A stretch of 64,000 nt of DNA from Myrica gale (lineage: Eukaryota > Streptophyta > Magnoliopsida > Fagales > Myricaceae), in the NCBI GenBank assembly GCA_963930655.1, contig OZ005608.1, forward strand, positions 19,307,271 to 19,371,270, written 5' to 3'. This document shows, piece after piece, positions 12,261 through 24,392 of this stretch (positions within the stretch are counted from its first letter, which is position 1; every line of letters starts with the position of its first letter). The notes under the pieces were generated by a model that was given only the letters and a program-made list of their open reading frames with translations, did no database searches and was not told where the DNA came from. A program made the position numbers and the translations under genes.

Positions 12261-13925
12261 GATTCTTAAAACCATAAACTCTTCTAGTAATACCATAAAC
12301 TTTTACTTAGGGTCCATTGAATATTTCGTATATCATGACTTGATCTGTTTAGTAATACCATAAACTTTTTTTTTCTTGGCACTTATACCATAAAACTTAA
12401 TAAGCATTTATATTTTCTTTGTTAAAGATTTTTTGTTTTAAAGAAAAGGAGATTCTCACTTTTAGCCTCTAACTATTATTGAAATATCATTTATGGGTTT
12501 GAACTACGACTTTGATCACAATATTTAGCCTCTAAACTAGTAAAATGTATCAATATTCGCTCTTTATTTAATAAAATCTTACAATTGAAATGTACAAAAA
12601 AAAAATAGCTACCTGATACAATATCAATGGTTGCATATTATGAAATGACAAATTTCAATGCATTTAGAAAGTTTGGGGCTAAATGTAATGAAATTCGTAG
12701 TTCATGGCGGTAAATGAAATTTCGGTGGTCATTAGAACGCTAGGAATGAATATTTCTGCATTTGTCAAAGAATATTAATGTAAGATTAGACCATATATAA
12801 ATTATTGCAAGACGCCAAAAAAAAAACCAAGCTAGGTTGTTCTTTTCTCAGTTTCTGGTTAATGTTGATCTGTAACATTAGAGTGTGGCGGCCAAACAAA
12901 GACAGGAAGTTGAGATCGATATGTACGCGGTACTGCTCATGTCGATCATTTTTTGACAATTAAAGTTGGAAAACCTTAATTATAGATGTTACTCGGGCTC
13001 TTCACTGCAAGGCCTCGACAGTCATTCTAAAACAATCAATACAGTACAAGTTAAATTTTGAACTAGAGATTACAATACAAAAGATGACATTCTATATTTT
13101 GTATCTGTTCACTCGGGAGAAAAAAGAAGGAGAAATATAATTGTTTGTCCTATAAGTATGTGTCAAATGTAATTTCGCCCCCTTAACTATCAGAACTGTG
13201 ATTTACATCCTCTAAGTTTTAGACATTGTCAATGTTCGTCTTCCGTCCAAATATGCCATTAAGTTTAACGGAAACGCTTATAAAATGACCAAAATAACCA
13301 TCTAAGACAAAATTACAAAAAATATTAAAAAAATCATTAAAAATAAAAATGATATTAGAAAAAAGTATTTTTTTTTAAAAAATAAAACTATTGAAGCTCT
13401 ATTTCCATAATCTATATATATATATATATTAATTTATTATTTAAAATTGTCTTTGAGAGCATTTTGGTCATTTCTAATTCACATTTGTTATTGCAGAATT
13501 GAATTAGAGTTTTGCAAAGAATGAAAATAATAAATTGACTCATATTCATCGATTGTACAATCGTTTAACTTCTTTTTACTTACTGAGCTAATTGTAGATC
13601 TTTTATCGACCTGAAGGTGCGCGGTGACGAAGTAGTTTTAATCGATGTTGTAGTGGCTTGATGATATTTTGAGTTATGTAATGTTTTAAGTGTGAGTGTT
13701 TTAAGTGTGAGTTTGAAGAATGAGAATGTTTGATGTATAATACTGGTGTGGTTTGATTTTATAAGTAACAATTTATTCAATTTTAAAAGAAAAATTATAG
13801 ACGTATGACTTTCAGCGCCATATTGAATTTGGTACGTGACATGAAAAGTCTAAATTGGGTTATCGTTATTTCTAGAAAATAAATTATGAATATTCTTCCA
13901 TAGTGAGTGTAAACAGTTCTATCCA
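12261..13925. other. Intergenic AT-rich DNA
   Basis: No gene seen. TAGTAATACCATAAACTTTT occurs twice (about 12277 and 12350), a short dispersed-repeat signature. A (TA)n run lies at about 13413-13430. The minus frame at 13580-13780 is Thr/Ser/Lys-rich low-complexity sequence and is not supported as a gene. Confidence 0.45.
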
Positions 13926-14136
13926 AGGACGATAGCTCAGTGGTTAGGAGGGACATCCTCTTTAGGACTTGACGTTCTAAGTTCGAGTTTTAATTAAGGC
14001 TGTGAGATTGATTTTTATAATGCTGGACAAGTTCTTGACTTATCTACTCTCTGGATGTGGGGTCGGTCCAGTGGACCGTGATTTATACTTCAGAGTTGAT
14101 TCAACTTGGAAGATTTTCAAGTTAAAAAAAAAAATA
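13926..14136 (+). mobile_element. tRNA-derived SINE
   Basis: The 5' part resembles a tRNA: box A-like TAGCTCAGTGG near 13933 and box B-like GTTCGAGTT near 13981, with a tRNA-like spacing of about 50 bp. A unique body of about 130 bp follows, then an A-rich tail (14124-14134). A direct repeat TAAACAGTTCT precedes the element (13910-13920) and follows the tail (14137-14147), the target duplication expected of retroposition. It is not a functional tRNA: the acceptor stem does not close and the body continues as SINE. Confidence 0.75.
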
Positions 14137-14147
14137 TAAACAGTTCT

Positions 14148-15573
14148 GGTCCATCAAGAGACAAAAAAATATCTCATCTTTGGAGCACAATATTGAATAT
14201 TGTCCATCTTCACGATTTGAGGTCCTAGCAAATATAGATGGTGGGCCAGGACCATTAATGTTGTTTGAACGTTTTCTGAGACTCTCTCAGATTATAATGT
14301 ACCTGCATTGAGATATCGTTCTTAGAATTTTACTTTTTTTTTTTTTAAATTAATCCTTTTAATTTGCAGTCTAGTATGACTGAGGAAGAGAAATGAGCAT
14401 TGAATCTCATGCGGTCTTCTTCTTCAACTCTGGCCATTACCAATCTGCAAGAGTTGAGATTGCCCATTGAGGATGTACAAGATCAATGGGAGATCTCAAG
14501 TTTTGTTGTGTCGTCTCCAAGAGCCATGGCCCTAGTGCCGTCCTTTCATTTTCCTTCCATAAATATGTCCCCATATTGCTTTTTAAACTCTGAAAACTAC
14601 CCAAAATACATTTTCATCTGTATGCTCATACGAAATATTAAACAAGAAACTACTGTATTGTCTGTACTTCTTTCTTATACTTGCTCTCATACCCTTTTGT
14701 TTTATTTTTTTTTTATTTTTCGCTCCTCCTTATTTGTTTTCTTAAAGCTGAAATAATATTGGTCTTATTTCTTACTTAATTATATTCTTAAGAAAAAAGA
14801 AAAAAAGGGGAAATTTTAATATTTTTTACCCCAAACTATTAGACCAATGTCATTCCGGATCCAATAGTTCCAAGGCGTCATTGCACATGGATAAAGAAAA
14901 ACCATTTCAACATCAAAAAACAACAAAAACAAGAGCAAACTAGATATGTCTTTTTATTAACTCTTCATCAGTAACCTAAAAAAGAATGGAGCAAAGAAGA
15001 GTAATGGTTAAAGGAGGATTAACAAGATCATTACCGACGGAGGTTTATTGGCTCTGCACAACTTTTTTTTGGATAAATGGCTTCTAGCTAGACAAGTAGG
15101 CATTGAGGAACCATATTATTCTTCTTCGCAATTATTATTGAAGGCACAGCAGAAATCTTGAATATAATTGAGGGAGTTAATTAATACTGTGCCATATTGG
15201 TAATAAATTAGTGTGTTTGTTCTGTCAACTCTCGTATTAAGCTTCTGATTCGTTTTGTCTGCAACATTTGGTTTCTACATGCATTAGATCCAAAATAGGG
15301 GAGAGGGGAGCGGCATCATGTTGGACCAATTACTGTAGTTATGTTCTATATACAAAACCATTTCTGGTAAGTTTCCCCGAGTCTGAAATTTTGCAGAGGG
15401 CCCATCCAAGGCAGAAGAAACGTGTAAGAGTATTGTAGCCTGATCAAATGTCCACACGGAAAAGCAAATCAAACTGAGAAAAGGAAATACATCAACAAAA
15501 AAAATTTAAGCACCACAATATATAATCTCATGATACAATAGAGAGACAAAGCAAGCTTTAGGGGACTTTTCTC
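14148..15573. other. Intergenic DNA, possible 3' UTR of the minus-strand gene at its right end
   Basis: The plus frame at 14400-14756 (118 codons) degenerates into a hydrophobic T-rich tail with no recognisable family, and I do not call it. 15280-15573 lies downstream of the stop codon at 15576-15574 and could be the 3' UTR of that gene. Nothing else is supported. Confidence 0.4.
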
Positions 15574-15980
15574 TCATAAAACCTTGAGTTTTTCAGAGAA
15601 ACTCTTTCTCCAACCCCGAAGTTTATCCACATGCATAGCCACTTCCACATGATAATGCAACTTTTCAAGGAGCTGAGAAGTGATTTACGTCTCCCACATG
15701 CGCTTCCTGTGTTCTAAAGCGCAAACAAATTAATTAACTTACAGATCATTTGGACTTCTGATAGGTTTGTTTTTGTCCTTGCATAATGCTAAAATACAGA
15801 CAAAAACAGCATGATCTCCAGTTTTGACCTCAATTCAGAATTCCTTTTAACTTGTTTTGCCAACATTGTTAAATGAAGGCATATAATGCGACTGATCACT
15901 ACCTTCCAGTGTATTTGATAGCCGCGCCACAGGTCAAGCTCCATTGATTTGATCTCTTCTGCCCTCTTCAAAAGTGAAAC
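15574..15980 (-). CDS. Last two exons of an unrecognised small gene
   Basis: Exon 15980-15903 (26 codons, VSLLKRAEEIKS then MELDLWRGYQIHWK) is bounded by an acceptor TTTAG and a donor AAG-GTAGTG, both in phase 0. Exon 15672-15574 (32 codons and TGA: LLEKLHYHVEVAMHVDKL then RGWRKSFSEKLKVL) follows an acceptor CTTCTCAG, also in phase 0. The matching phases, amphipathic charged composition and clean stop argue for real coding sequence, probably an alpha-helical or coiled-coil C-terminus. I do not recognise the family. Upstream exons are uncertain (see 16118-16657). It could be a live gene, a gene fragment or a pseudogene. Confidence 0.5.
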
Positions 15981-16117
15981 CTAAACATTACATCTGAACC
16001 ACTACAAGTGCTTTCTTACCGTTTTTCTTTACTTTGGTACAATTACGTGTTTCATTTAGCTGCATATTGCTTTAAGTCCTCTCAACCCTTTTTCCGTTCT
16101 CATCTGGCACATTGGAA

Positions 16118-16657
16118 CTAGAATTTCAAGACCCATGTTGGTGAATTACTATGGTCCACACAGGTGTATGCTAAAGTTGATAGTTTAAACTTCTTTAAGG
16201 CTTCAGTTGGGGATATATACAGTGAAGAGAAGGGGGTGTTGAGTTGGGGTTTTCTTTTTGTCTTTTCCCCCCTATCCTGCAGGCTTGGTCCTGCTTCTAA
16301 TATTTGCTCAGAAAAAAAGAATATATGCAATGAAACTAAATATGAGATCAGACCATATTACCCTCATGATTAGACCATTTCCCTGAGATTTTGTAAAATA
16401 AATAAGGTGCATTAGCTGTTAATACATTGTAATAATTGGATAAGTTATAATTAGGAATATGAGACAATGGAAGAACAAGGAAAGACAGAAGAATGCACCA
16501 AACCGTGGGCTGATCAGCAGCAGTCCTTTTCTGCAAAACCTGTACGACGTAAGTCATAGTTTGATAAAGGAGATCCGAACTTATCCTTTTTTCCCCCCTT
16601 TACAAGAGGTAGTGGAAGCCCCACCATGATAGTCTCATGGATCTTTGTCTCCTCCAT
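16118..16657 (-). other. Possible upstream exons of the gene at 15574-15980
   Basis: An ATG at 16657-16655 opens a 47-codon frame (METKIHET-like start with one extra Glu, then VGLPLPLVKGGKKDKFG) that ends at a TGA near 16516; a donor TACAG-GTTTTG within it (near 16532) could splice it. Another block near 16305-16275 reads QILEAGPSLQ after a pyrimidine-rich CTTTTTTTCTGAG acceptor but lacks a proper donor. The chain to 15980 is plausible but not proven; a splice-site loss would make the locus a pseudogene. Confidence 0.28.
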
Positions 16658-16770
16658 CTATCTCTTCTCAAATTTGTTTGAAATTTCAAAGGGTTCAATC
16701 ATTTTCAGTTTGTGAAAGGACTGAAGCGCCCAGCACCTGCAATTCAACCACCGATCATTCCATATCCTCC

Positions 16771-17560
16771 TGGGCCTTAATAATAGACTCACACGGACAC
16801 CTTTGTTGATTTTAAGGGCAGTGAATTCCTATTCCGGCTCTTTTCTGTCCTTTTCCGTTGACTTAAGAGCTACATTTTGCTCATAAGTTTGATTACATTT
16901 CTGATTTCTCTAATTGGAGCTTTGCAGGGTCATGGGTCGGATCAACTATTACATAATTAGAATATTCGGTCTTTTATCTAGTGATGCTTTCAAATATTTA
17001 CCTTCTGTTTCTTACTTTGCTTATCCTTTATTTGGACTACAGTCACTACACGTTTTCTAGCTTTTGTATATGGTAGATTTATCATTTTTAAGTGGCCAAA
17101 ATAAAACTAAAAATTAAACAGGGAATATTGTCACCCGGCATGCTTGGCCCTTCAGGTCGGCCACAAGTTGTAAGCAGAGATTGTCACCCGGGAAACAATA
17201 TAGGTTATACTTGGGTTTGAAAACCCCCATAGATTGATCAAATTTGTTGGACTTACTAGGATGAGTTGTCTCTTTCATCTAGGTCGGTTTGCTGAGTTGT
17301 CGATCTATAGACGGTTGATAGTCGTGGACCCAAAGAAACTATCTAGCATGATGCAGGCAAGATCTGAGGTATTCAGATCATTCAACAAAAAAACAATGAA
17401 CCTTTTTCAGCCAAGTACATGAATGCAGTCACAAGCCCACAGAATTGGATCGCTAAGTCATATACCGCTTTCGTAAGGCAGTTCAAGACCTTCACGGATT
17501 TTACGAGACTGCCACATATCGAGTACGTAACACCTGTGAGTAGAAAAGAAAAAAAAGAGA
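16771..17560. repeat. Segmental repeat, copy A, first part
   Basis: 16771-17000 and 17240-17560 recur at 40303-40850 and in part at 58893-59050; shared phrases include GGGCCTTAATAATAGACTC, GAGCTACATTTTGCTC and AGACGGTTGATAG. A plus frame at 17234-17422 (FHLGRFAELSIYRRLIVVDP) looks protein-like but is short and unrecognised. Confidence 0.7.
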
Positions 17561-17744
17561 GTACGTAACATCTCTAGAACCAAAAATTGGATCAGTTTTA
17601 TATATCCTTCTTAAAACTACCTATGGGTAACAATGGGAAGGAAATTTGGTTTCTCAGAGGTGAAAGAAAATAAAACAGTCTGGGCTTTTGAAAATGCTTT
17701 CTATACTTCACTGTGTATTAGAAATGAAATGGTATATAATTTAT

Positions 17745-17960
17745 TATACAAGATTGTGAATGTGTCATAAAGATAATCTACAAATGGTGAACTGCTTGGC
17801 TTTAGCCTTCTTGTCTTCTGTCAAATTTCTTTGCCTCTGTTTCAGCCTCTTCTTTCTCCTCGTTTGCCTCTCTTTTGGCCTTGAATTCAGTTTCCTTACG
17901 TTCAGCCTTGCTGCATTAATGTCGGTCATCTATTCAACAATCACTAGCGCTAGGGACTGA
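17745..17960 (-). other. Charged exon-like block in the repeated segment, with an empty CACTA insertion site
   Basis: On the minus strand one frame is Glu/Lys-rich (ERKETEFKAKREANEEKEEA and onward) and ends in a stop. The same block occurs at 41446-41558 plus 42476-42545, where it is split by a CACTA derivative. Here the target TCT is single and uninterrupted (near 17870). The product is unknown; it may be an exon picked up by the repeat. Confidence 0.4.
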
Positions 17961-17989
17961 CATCTGCTTCGGCACTGGACTTAAAAAAT

Positions 17990-18640
17990 ATAAATTGTTT
18001 CTTGACAATATATGAGAGACAAACCCAGAAAAAGCCCAAATTCTGTTGTTGACCTTCGATCATCAGGTGCACCTGCCCTATTCTGAATACGAAGGCATTT
18101 AACTGAATCTTTCCAGAAAATTTCCAGGTCCAAACATCCATGATCTAGAGTTTGCTTGAGATAATGAAGAACACGCTTGACTTCCTTCCAGTGTGTCATG
18201 GTAGGAGTTTGTAGAAACTGACAGCTGGTTAACAGATAAGGAAATATCTGGCCGTGCCCATTATTGAAGAGCTCTATCGATCGGACCATAAATGGAGAGA
18301 TCACGTAGAGGGTTCATCATTTTTGGAAAGTCACGAGTCCACTTAGGTGGGATTTGTCAGTGGTTTGGCCTGACCATTTTGGCACAATGAAGAATGTCCA
18401 CAATGTGTACTTGAATTGAGATGTAGTCTGGCCATATTCATCAAGAAAAGGAAAAGAGCACCAAGATCTTTGAGTGTAAATTCCTGCTGCAGAATAGCTA
18501 TAAAAAATGAAATGACAATAGCAGGAGTGCCAATGATTAAAACATTATCTACATAGACCAATACGCAAAGGATAACTCGGATAGTTGCAAACTTGATGTA
18601 CAGAACTGAAAGTCTCATGGAAATTGGAATGATGCCATGT
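17990..18640 (-). pseudogene. Copia reverse transcriptase / RNase H relic, copy A
   Basis: 18618-18360 holds a Copia RT core: VLVYVDNVLIIGT (family form YVDD; here YVDN) followed by FTLKDLGALFLFL. 18304-17990 holds the downstream RNase H-proximal region: CQFLQTPTMTHWKEVKRVLH, then YLKQTLDHG, then PDDRRSTTEFGLFLGLSLI. The two parts are in different frames and the catalytic YVDD has a D-to-N change. It contains at 18363-18371 (GTTTGGCCT) the uninterrupted target of the Pack-MULE found in the paralogous copy at 43055. Confidence 0.85.
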
Positions 18641-18809
18641 TAGATTGCTCTGTTGATTGAGGCGCATTCCTCTGATGTAATGATGCCATCTCAATGTCTG
18701 AAGTCATTGGTGAAGGCGGGTGGATTCAAGAGGCCTAGTAATCAGAATATGAGCCTTCTCTACAGGACCATATATGATCCGTGTATCATTTGTTAAACGA
18801 AGCAAAAAT

Positions 18810-19150
18810 ATCAGAGGTCCTGCTGAGTACCATGTCTGCATTGTAGTTATGTAATTAAATAAATAATGCAGCTAAAATTAGAGTTAAGTCAAGTGACCAC
18901 ATCAAAAATTTACATACATCTTTTTAATTTTCTTTCACATCTCGTAGAATTCTCTTTTAACCAGGAAGAACAAAAGAGAGTTGTGACCATGAATATATGT
19001 TGGATAAAACCACCATAATTAATAAGCATTTCGTAGCAGATCAATTTCTGATGCATTTTATGCTTAATACACAGAAAACAACTTTTCTCCAATATAAGGA
19101 GCAAACTAGTGATTCTTGCTGCCGTTGCAGTAGCAAGCTTCAGCATGATC
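18810..19150. repeat. Segmental repeat, shared with 51905-52256
   Basis: Long near-identical runs with 51905-52256, for example GAGAGTTGTGACCATGAATA and CAGCTAAAATTAGAGT, in the same orientation. It lies next to the Copia relic and may be LTR or non-coding retroelement sequence. The open frame at 18910-19158 is not protein-like. Confidence 0.7.
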
Positions 19151-19509
19151 TCTATCAAGTTTTGTGAATATGCGTGATTTTCATTAAGTATTGTAAAGCA
19201 AATATTACAACTTATATAGAGCTATGTAGCTCGAGCAATCTGTTATAACAGAAGAGTAAAACTAACAACTTTACTTTTATAGCTGTACAAATAACACGTA
19301 GACTAACTAACTGGAGTCTTTTATTTCACACTGTTATTTGCTTTGTAGCAGCAACTTCTTTCAGCTTATTCCTCTGTTCTTCACAATCTCTCTGTATCTG
19401 CAACAGGAGGAGCGATTATAAGTGATGTATTATAAATGTCCTTTCAATACTGCAGGACGTATATCTAGAGACACGGGTTAACACTTTTGGGCATCTCCAC
19501 TATGTATCT

Positions 19510-20267
19510 CCAATTCTCTTTGTTCTCCAAGAGTTTTTCAATAATCTTGGTTCTTGTCGATCTCATAATCATGAGAATTCCACAATAGCAGTCCAAGTGT
19601 TTTGCTTCCTTTCTCTCCACGCTCACAACTGTTGTAGAGTTTTATGAGCCATGATGACCAACTCTCAAACTTACGATTTGTTCAACAGGGTAGACTATCT
19701 CATAGCTATCCTTATATATGAAACCTAGCTATGATAGTGCATGAGATTGTTAGGGATCTCAGATCTCGGCCGTAGGATCACATAATTTTTTTTTCTACTA
19801 ACTCCCTTATATTCTTTTATTCCGAATTTTAGGCTTCTACTAAGTGTAATCATGTCTATCAACATATTATAATTCACCCTTGAGAATTTGAAATTGATTT
19901 ATGAAATCCCTTTTGCTAACAAGTATAATAGTTTATTTATCCTTTCATCATACTATATTTCATTTGAGCTAATAGGACCGGAATATTATCATTGATAAAA
20001 TCTTCAGCTCATATAATTCTTAATTTCGAAAAATATTTTCACAAAATTCCTCTAGCTAGATATTTATTTTCTCGAGTCCAATCCTATACAGATATACTTG
20101 AATATACTATCTCTCGAAGAGACTGGTGGATTCCTTATTGAGCATTTATACAAACTTATCTATCATGCACAAGACTCAAAGTTGTGTGGAATATTTGACC
20201 TAGAAAAGTCGTCATCAAATGACTCGGTCAGAGGACAAGCACTCAATAAACAAATTTGCACAAACCT
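19510..20267 (-). repeat. LTR copy (3' LTR) of the decayed Copia element
   Basis: Matches 24423-25157 over most of its length (shared words such as CTCTCCACGCTCACAACT and AATATACTATCTCTCGAA). The repeat-proximal terminus is lost near 19510, where homology to the other copy stops at CCAATTC. Confidence 0.7.
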
Positions 20268-20929
20268 TTCAGGTCTAAGGATATCATAAACAAATTGTGT
20301 TGAATACCTTCTCAACATCGATGATCACTTCCAGAAGGTATTCATATTTGATCCTGTTCAATGTATGTACTCTTACAGTGCACCCACTCGTTTGCTTAAG
20401 GTTACTACCTCGATGGCTAAGTACATCATCCTATATAATAGAGGCACAATGAGCATAAACCTATTGTACATAAATATGTACCTTGATCTAGAACAAAATA
20501 TCAAGTGTACAAGGAATCGAAAAGTCATACTCACCGCCTTTAATTCATTAATCATTGTTATGACTTTTCTACAATATCACTTAAATAATATCTGTATATC
20601 ATCTTATGTCACAACATATTACCTAATATAATAAATATAAACACGTGTCATCTAAATAAAAATTATGTAGAATAATGATTTTTAGAGCATACTTCTTATA
20701 CCTCCTACTTGTACAAAAAACATTCATACATGTATCTCATACCCATGTATGCCTTTTCTTTGCATTTTGCTTTTTAATGGTAGAGTTACCGGTTTTAACC
20801 AATTTACAAATTCTCCAACCCATGTACTTTTACCCAATGTTATACATAAATTCAAAATTGATTAACTATCAGTTATACTTGAATTTGTAAATACTGGACG
20901 ATCTGTAAATTCTCAACTGCAAACACTAG

Positions 20930-22200
20930 CAAGTAGCGTATAATACTTCTAAGTACTTGAGAATATTCTTGATCACTGTCCAGCATTCAGGGCCTATGTC
21001 AGATAAATATTCACTCATAATGCTGACTACATGACTTATATATGGCCTTATCTCTCTCTTCATGGAGAGATGAAATTATGCCTAAAATGTAAAACCTTTC
21101 TTTGACATCCTTCAAACCATCTCTTGCCAATACTTGTCAATATAGTTCCAAAACCTCTTTTCTTGGTTTTCAAACAATTTGATTCCATGAACTTGGAACA
21201 CTTTCAAAAGGTCTTTGATTTGAAAAATGGTTCATCAACCATCTTTTCATTGTTGACATTTCCAATACGTCATTCACAATGAGTAGTACATCACTAACAT
21301 AATGAACTAGAAATATTACTAAACTCCCATAGACTTCTTGTCAAAACAAGGTACATCCATGTTTCATGAAAATCAAACTATTTGATCATTTCATTAAAAT
21401 GGATTCTCATCTAACGATCCTGAGTTTTGAATTATTGAGACTCATATGTAAGTTTAGTAACATCCATATCCAATTAATCTAATCTGCCCTTCTATCATCA
21501 AGAACGATCATGCTTTCGCTTCCACTTAGGCCGTACTCCTTTTAAAATAATATTTCTACTGATAATCACTACTAGGTCATTTGAACTTATGAAATAATAT
21601 CTAATGAACAAGTAATTAAAACATATGCTTATCTCCCACTGAACAATATCTTATAAAATTCAGTATAATATTGATGCAACACTATTATGCCTTGGTGTGA
21701 CAAGAGAATTAACTGAGATATGATGCTTATATCTCAAAGATAAGTACAAAACATATCTAAATGTCTGAGTATCTTGATACTCATTTCTAGTTAGTTTTCC
21801 ACTTCAATTTAAAATTCTTTAAACTTTTCAAAGAATTCAGACTTGAATTTCATTAAGCACAGTTAACCATACTTGGAATAATCATAACTATAAGTGATGA
21901 AACAAGAATTCTTGGCATAATCATATATTAGAGTGTACAAACTCTAACAATTCTATAGCTCTAACTTCTTTTACTTTAAAAGAATTCTTGGTCATTTTTT
22001 ATTGCATGCAAAGCAAAGAAAACTAGGTAGAGTTCGACCTTCAAAAGGTTCAAAGACACATCCTACATTCATTTGTTGATCATATCTAGATTAGCATGAC
22101 CAAGTGTTATATGCCACATATCAGTGGGAATCACATCCCTCTTTCATTTTAGAGTTGCATCATTGACATCAACATCTTTCTCCATTTATTCATAGAGTCC
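20930..22200 (-). pseudogene. Copia pol remnants (pre-integrase, RT, RNase H region)
   Basis: Three traces in pol order on the minus strand: about 22190-22060 resembles the GAG-pre-integrase motif (MWHITLGHANLDMIN, family form WHLRLGHIN); about 21310-21180 resembles the RT catalytic block (SDVLLIVNDV in place of VDDILLIGND); about 21040-20935 reads RPYISHVVSIMSEYLSD then CWTVIKNILKYLE, the conserved stretch before Copia RNase H. Frames are broken throughout. Not functional. Confidence 0.75.
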
Positions 22201-23229
22201 ACAATATTTTCAAAAAATATACAAATCATCAATACTACTGCCACAAGCAACAAACTCTTTACATTTTCAAATTTTGGAAAAAGAAATCACATTTCTATAT
22301 AATTTTAGTACATGTAAAGATAATTTTCAAAAAAATAAAATTGTATGCTTTTGTAGACTCTTATAAATAATACCAATGACGGTCATTGCAACACTTGCAG
22401 TTATCCCCATCTTCTACACAATTTCCCTTTCACTTAATCTTTGGGTTTCTTAAACCCTTGCAAATTATTACAAATGTGAGATATAGTGTCCAAAAGGACA
22501 TACAAAAAATTTAATAGACAATACATTAAATTGAATTTAATGATAAGCATACCTTTAGTAGGATTCCTTTTCCAATAAATATATTTTGGCCCAATCCAAA
22601 GTCATCACACGAAAGACATACAAAATCTGCAAAACATATAAAGTTAATCTACGTGTATATATAATACTCCATTAGGTTCAGGTTTTTGAACAATTAATGG
22701 TACCTCCCACTATGACACATCAATCAAATAAATCTCGAATATAACATTTATATTTTGTGTCAATAGTAGGTATCAAGAATTTTTACCTTTTGTAAACATG
22801 ATCCTATTTTAGTAACCATGTAACAACTTGTAAAAATAAATAGAAACTATCTATTATGAATCTATCTCATGTTTCATAATATATGTATGAAAATATTGGT
22901 GATCCTTGATTTCCTTTTGACCACCAAATAAACACAATATTCAATATTTTAGTGTACGTGTTTATTTAGTTAAGTGCAACCATTGGCTAAATGATATATA
23001 ATTTTGGAATGCGTCAGCATCGCTATTTTAGTCAACACCCCTATCACTCATACACCTTCATTTATCTTCTAAAAAAAATGGAAAAACTATAAAATCAAGA
23101 TATTGGAATCCCCTATTCTAGTTTCATCCAACACTAATAAAATATAATTCAATTTACAAACAATGGGGTTCATGTGATTAGTTTCCTCTAAATAATCTCA
23201 TTTAACACTTGCATTAAAAAGTCTTTTTT

Positions 23230-23960
23230 ATCAACCGGTCAAACCGGGTCAATGGTCAATACTTGACCCACTGGTCTGGGTACAACCTGGTCGGTGTTGG
23301 GTAGCGGTCTGGGTCAACAACCTTGCACGAGCTGCCGTGGCCCTGATCTTATCCGGCCATGGGCTGCCCCAACAGGGCCTAGCCCATGCATCTGTCTCCC
23401 TCTCCATTCATTTCTTTTAAATAGTTCGGGCTTCAGAGTTTTATATGGGTCGGCCCAAAAATTTCTTTTTAATAGAAATAGGTCAAAAACCCTTTTAAAA
23501 ACGAAACGTATCTAAAGCATTAAAAAAACACTTTTAACCCTTATCTTTTTAAAACACAAATCACTCCCAAAAACAATTTAAAAGAAAATACCCATCCGAC
23601 CCATAATGTGCAACCCAGGCATAGAGACTCCTGGCCGCCGTTTAGGCAACCTGGAGAGGGGGGCAATGCTGGCCGCCATCTGTCATCGGCTGACCATGTC
23701 CGACCAGCCAGAGGCTAGACACTGGCAGACCGTTCCATTGGTGGCTACCGCCCAGCCTACCGGTGCGCAACTGGTCACTGATTGGAGGCTAAAAGAAACC
23801 CACACCCGTGTTTTATATGGATGTGCTGGTGGTGGTCCACCCCCTCCTGGCCGTTAGACCTCCACCCCCTCCGGAAAGAGGGCTGCCCCAGCCCCACTGG
23901 GCTCCCCTCCGGCCAGTGATGCGACGACATCCATCTGTATGGCCGCGGGCCATCCTCTTG
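23230..23960. other. GC-rich block inside the Copia relic
   Basis: A sharp compositional island (visibly well over half G+C in 23280-23420 and 23600-23960) between flanks that are about two-thirds A+T. The opening has repeated GGTCAA/TTGACC words (GGTCAAACCGGGTCAATGGT). Overlapping frames on both strands are Pro/Gly/Arg-rich and look like by-products of composition. It sits where Copia gag is expected; probably an inserted foreign fragment. Confidence 0.5.
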
Positions 23961-24392
23961 AGAAAGAGAAAACTCTTTTCTTTAACCAAGAAGACAAACA
24001 CACATTTTTCTTGATTTTTCTTAATCGATGCATATCCGCAATATCAACATAGAATTCAAGTTGAACTTTTTCATACAAAGAAAAACCTCAGTTGATCGAA
24101 ACCATTAAAATCAAAGGAAAAACATATTTGATCCATGAGTAGTATGAACAGTTCATCGTAAATATTATCTCATAGGCATGTTGAACGAAAGGATAAATTC
24201 CTTCATATATATTGCATATTCAACGGAATAAAATATAATCTATTTCACATCTCATGCGAATCAAACAAAGGAGTAAAGAGAAATAAATCTTTTTTCTTTC
24301 ACGTGATTTTAAAATTGCGAAAGGCTTTAATTTTTCAATTAAATATTGGATCTCAAGAGAATCAGGTTCAACTAACCTGACTTTGATACCAC

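Noticed and set aside
13926..14000. Possible tRNA gene
   Set aside because: Boxes A and B are present, but the stem does not close and the sequence continues as a SINE with an A tail and target duplication.
14400..14756. 118-codon plus frame
   Set aside because: No family resemblance, no conserved composition, and the end is a translated T-rich run.
23294..24078. Several overlapping frames on both strands
   Set aside because: High GC removes stop codons by chance; composition is Pro/Gly/Arg-biased in every frame.
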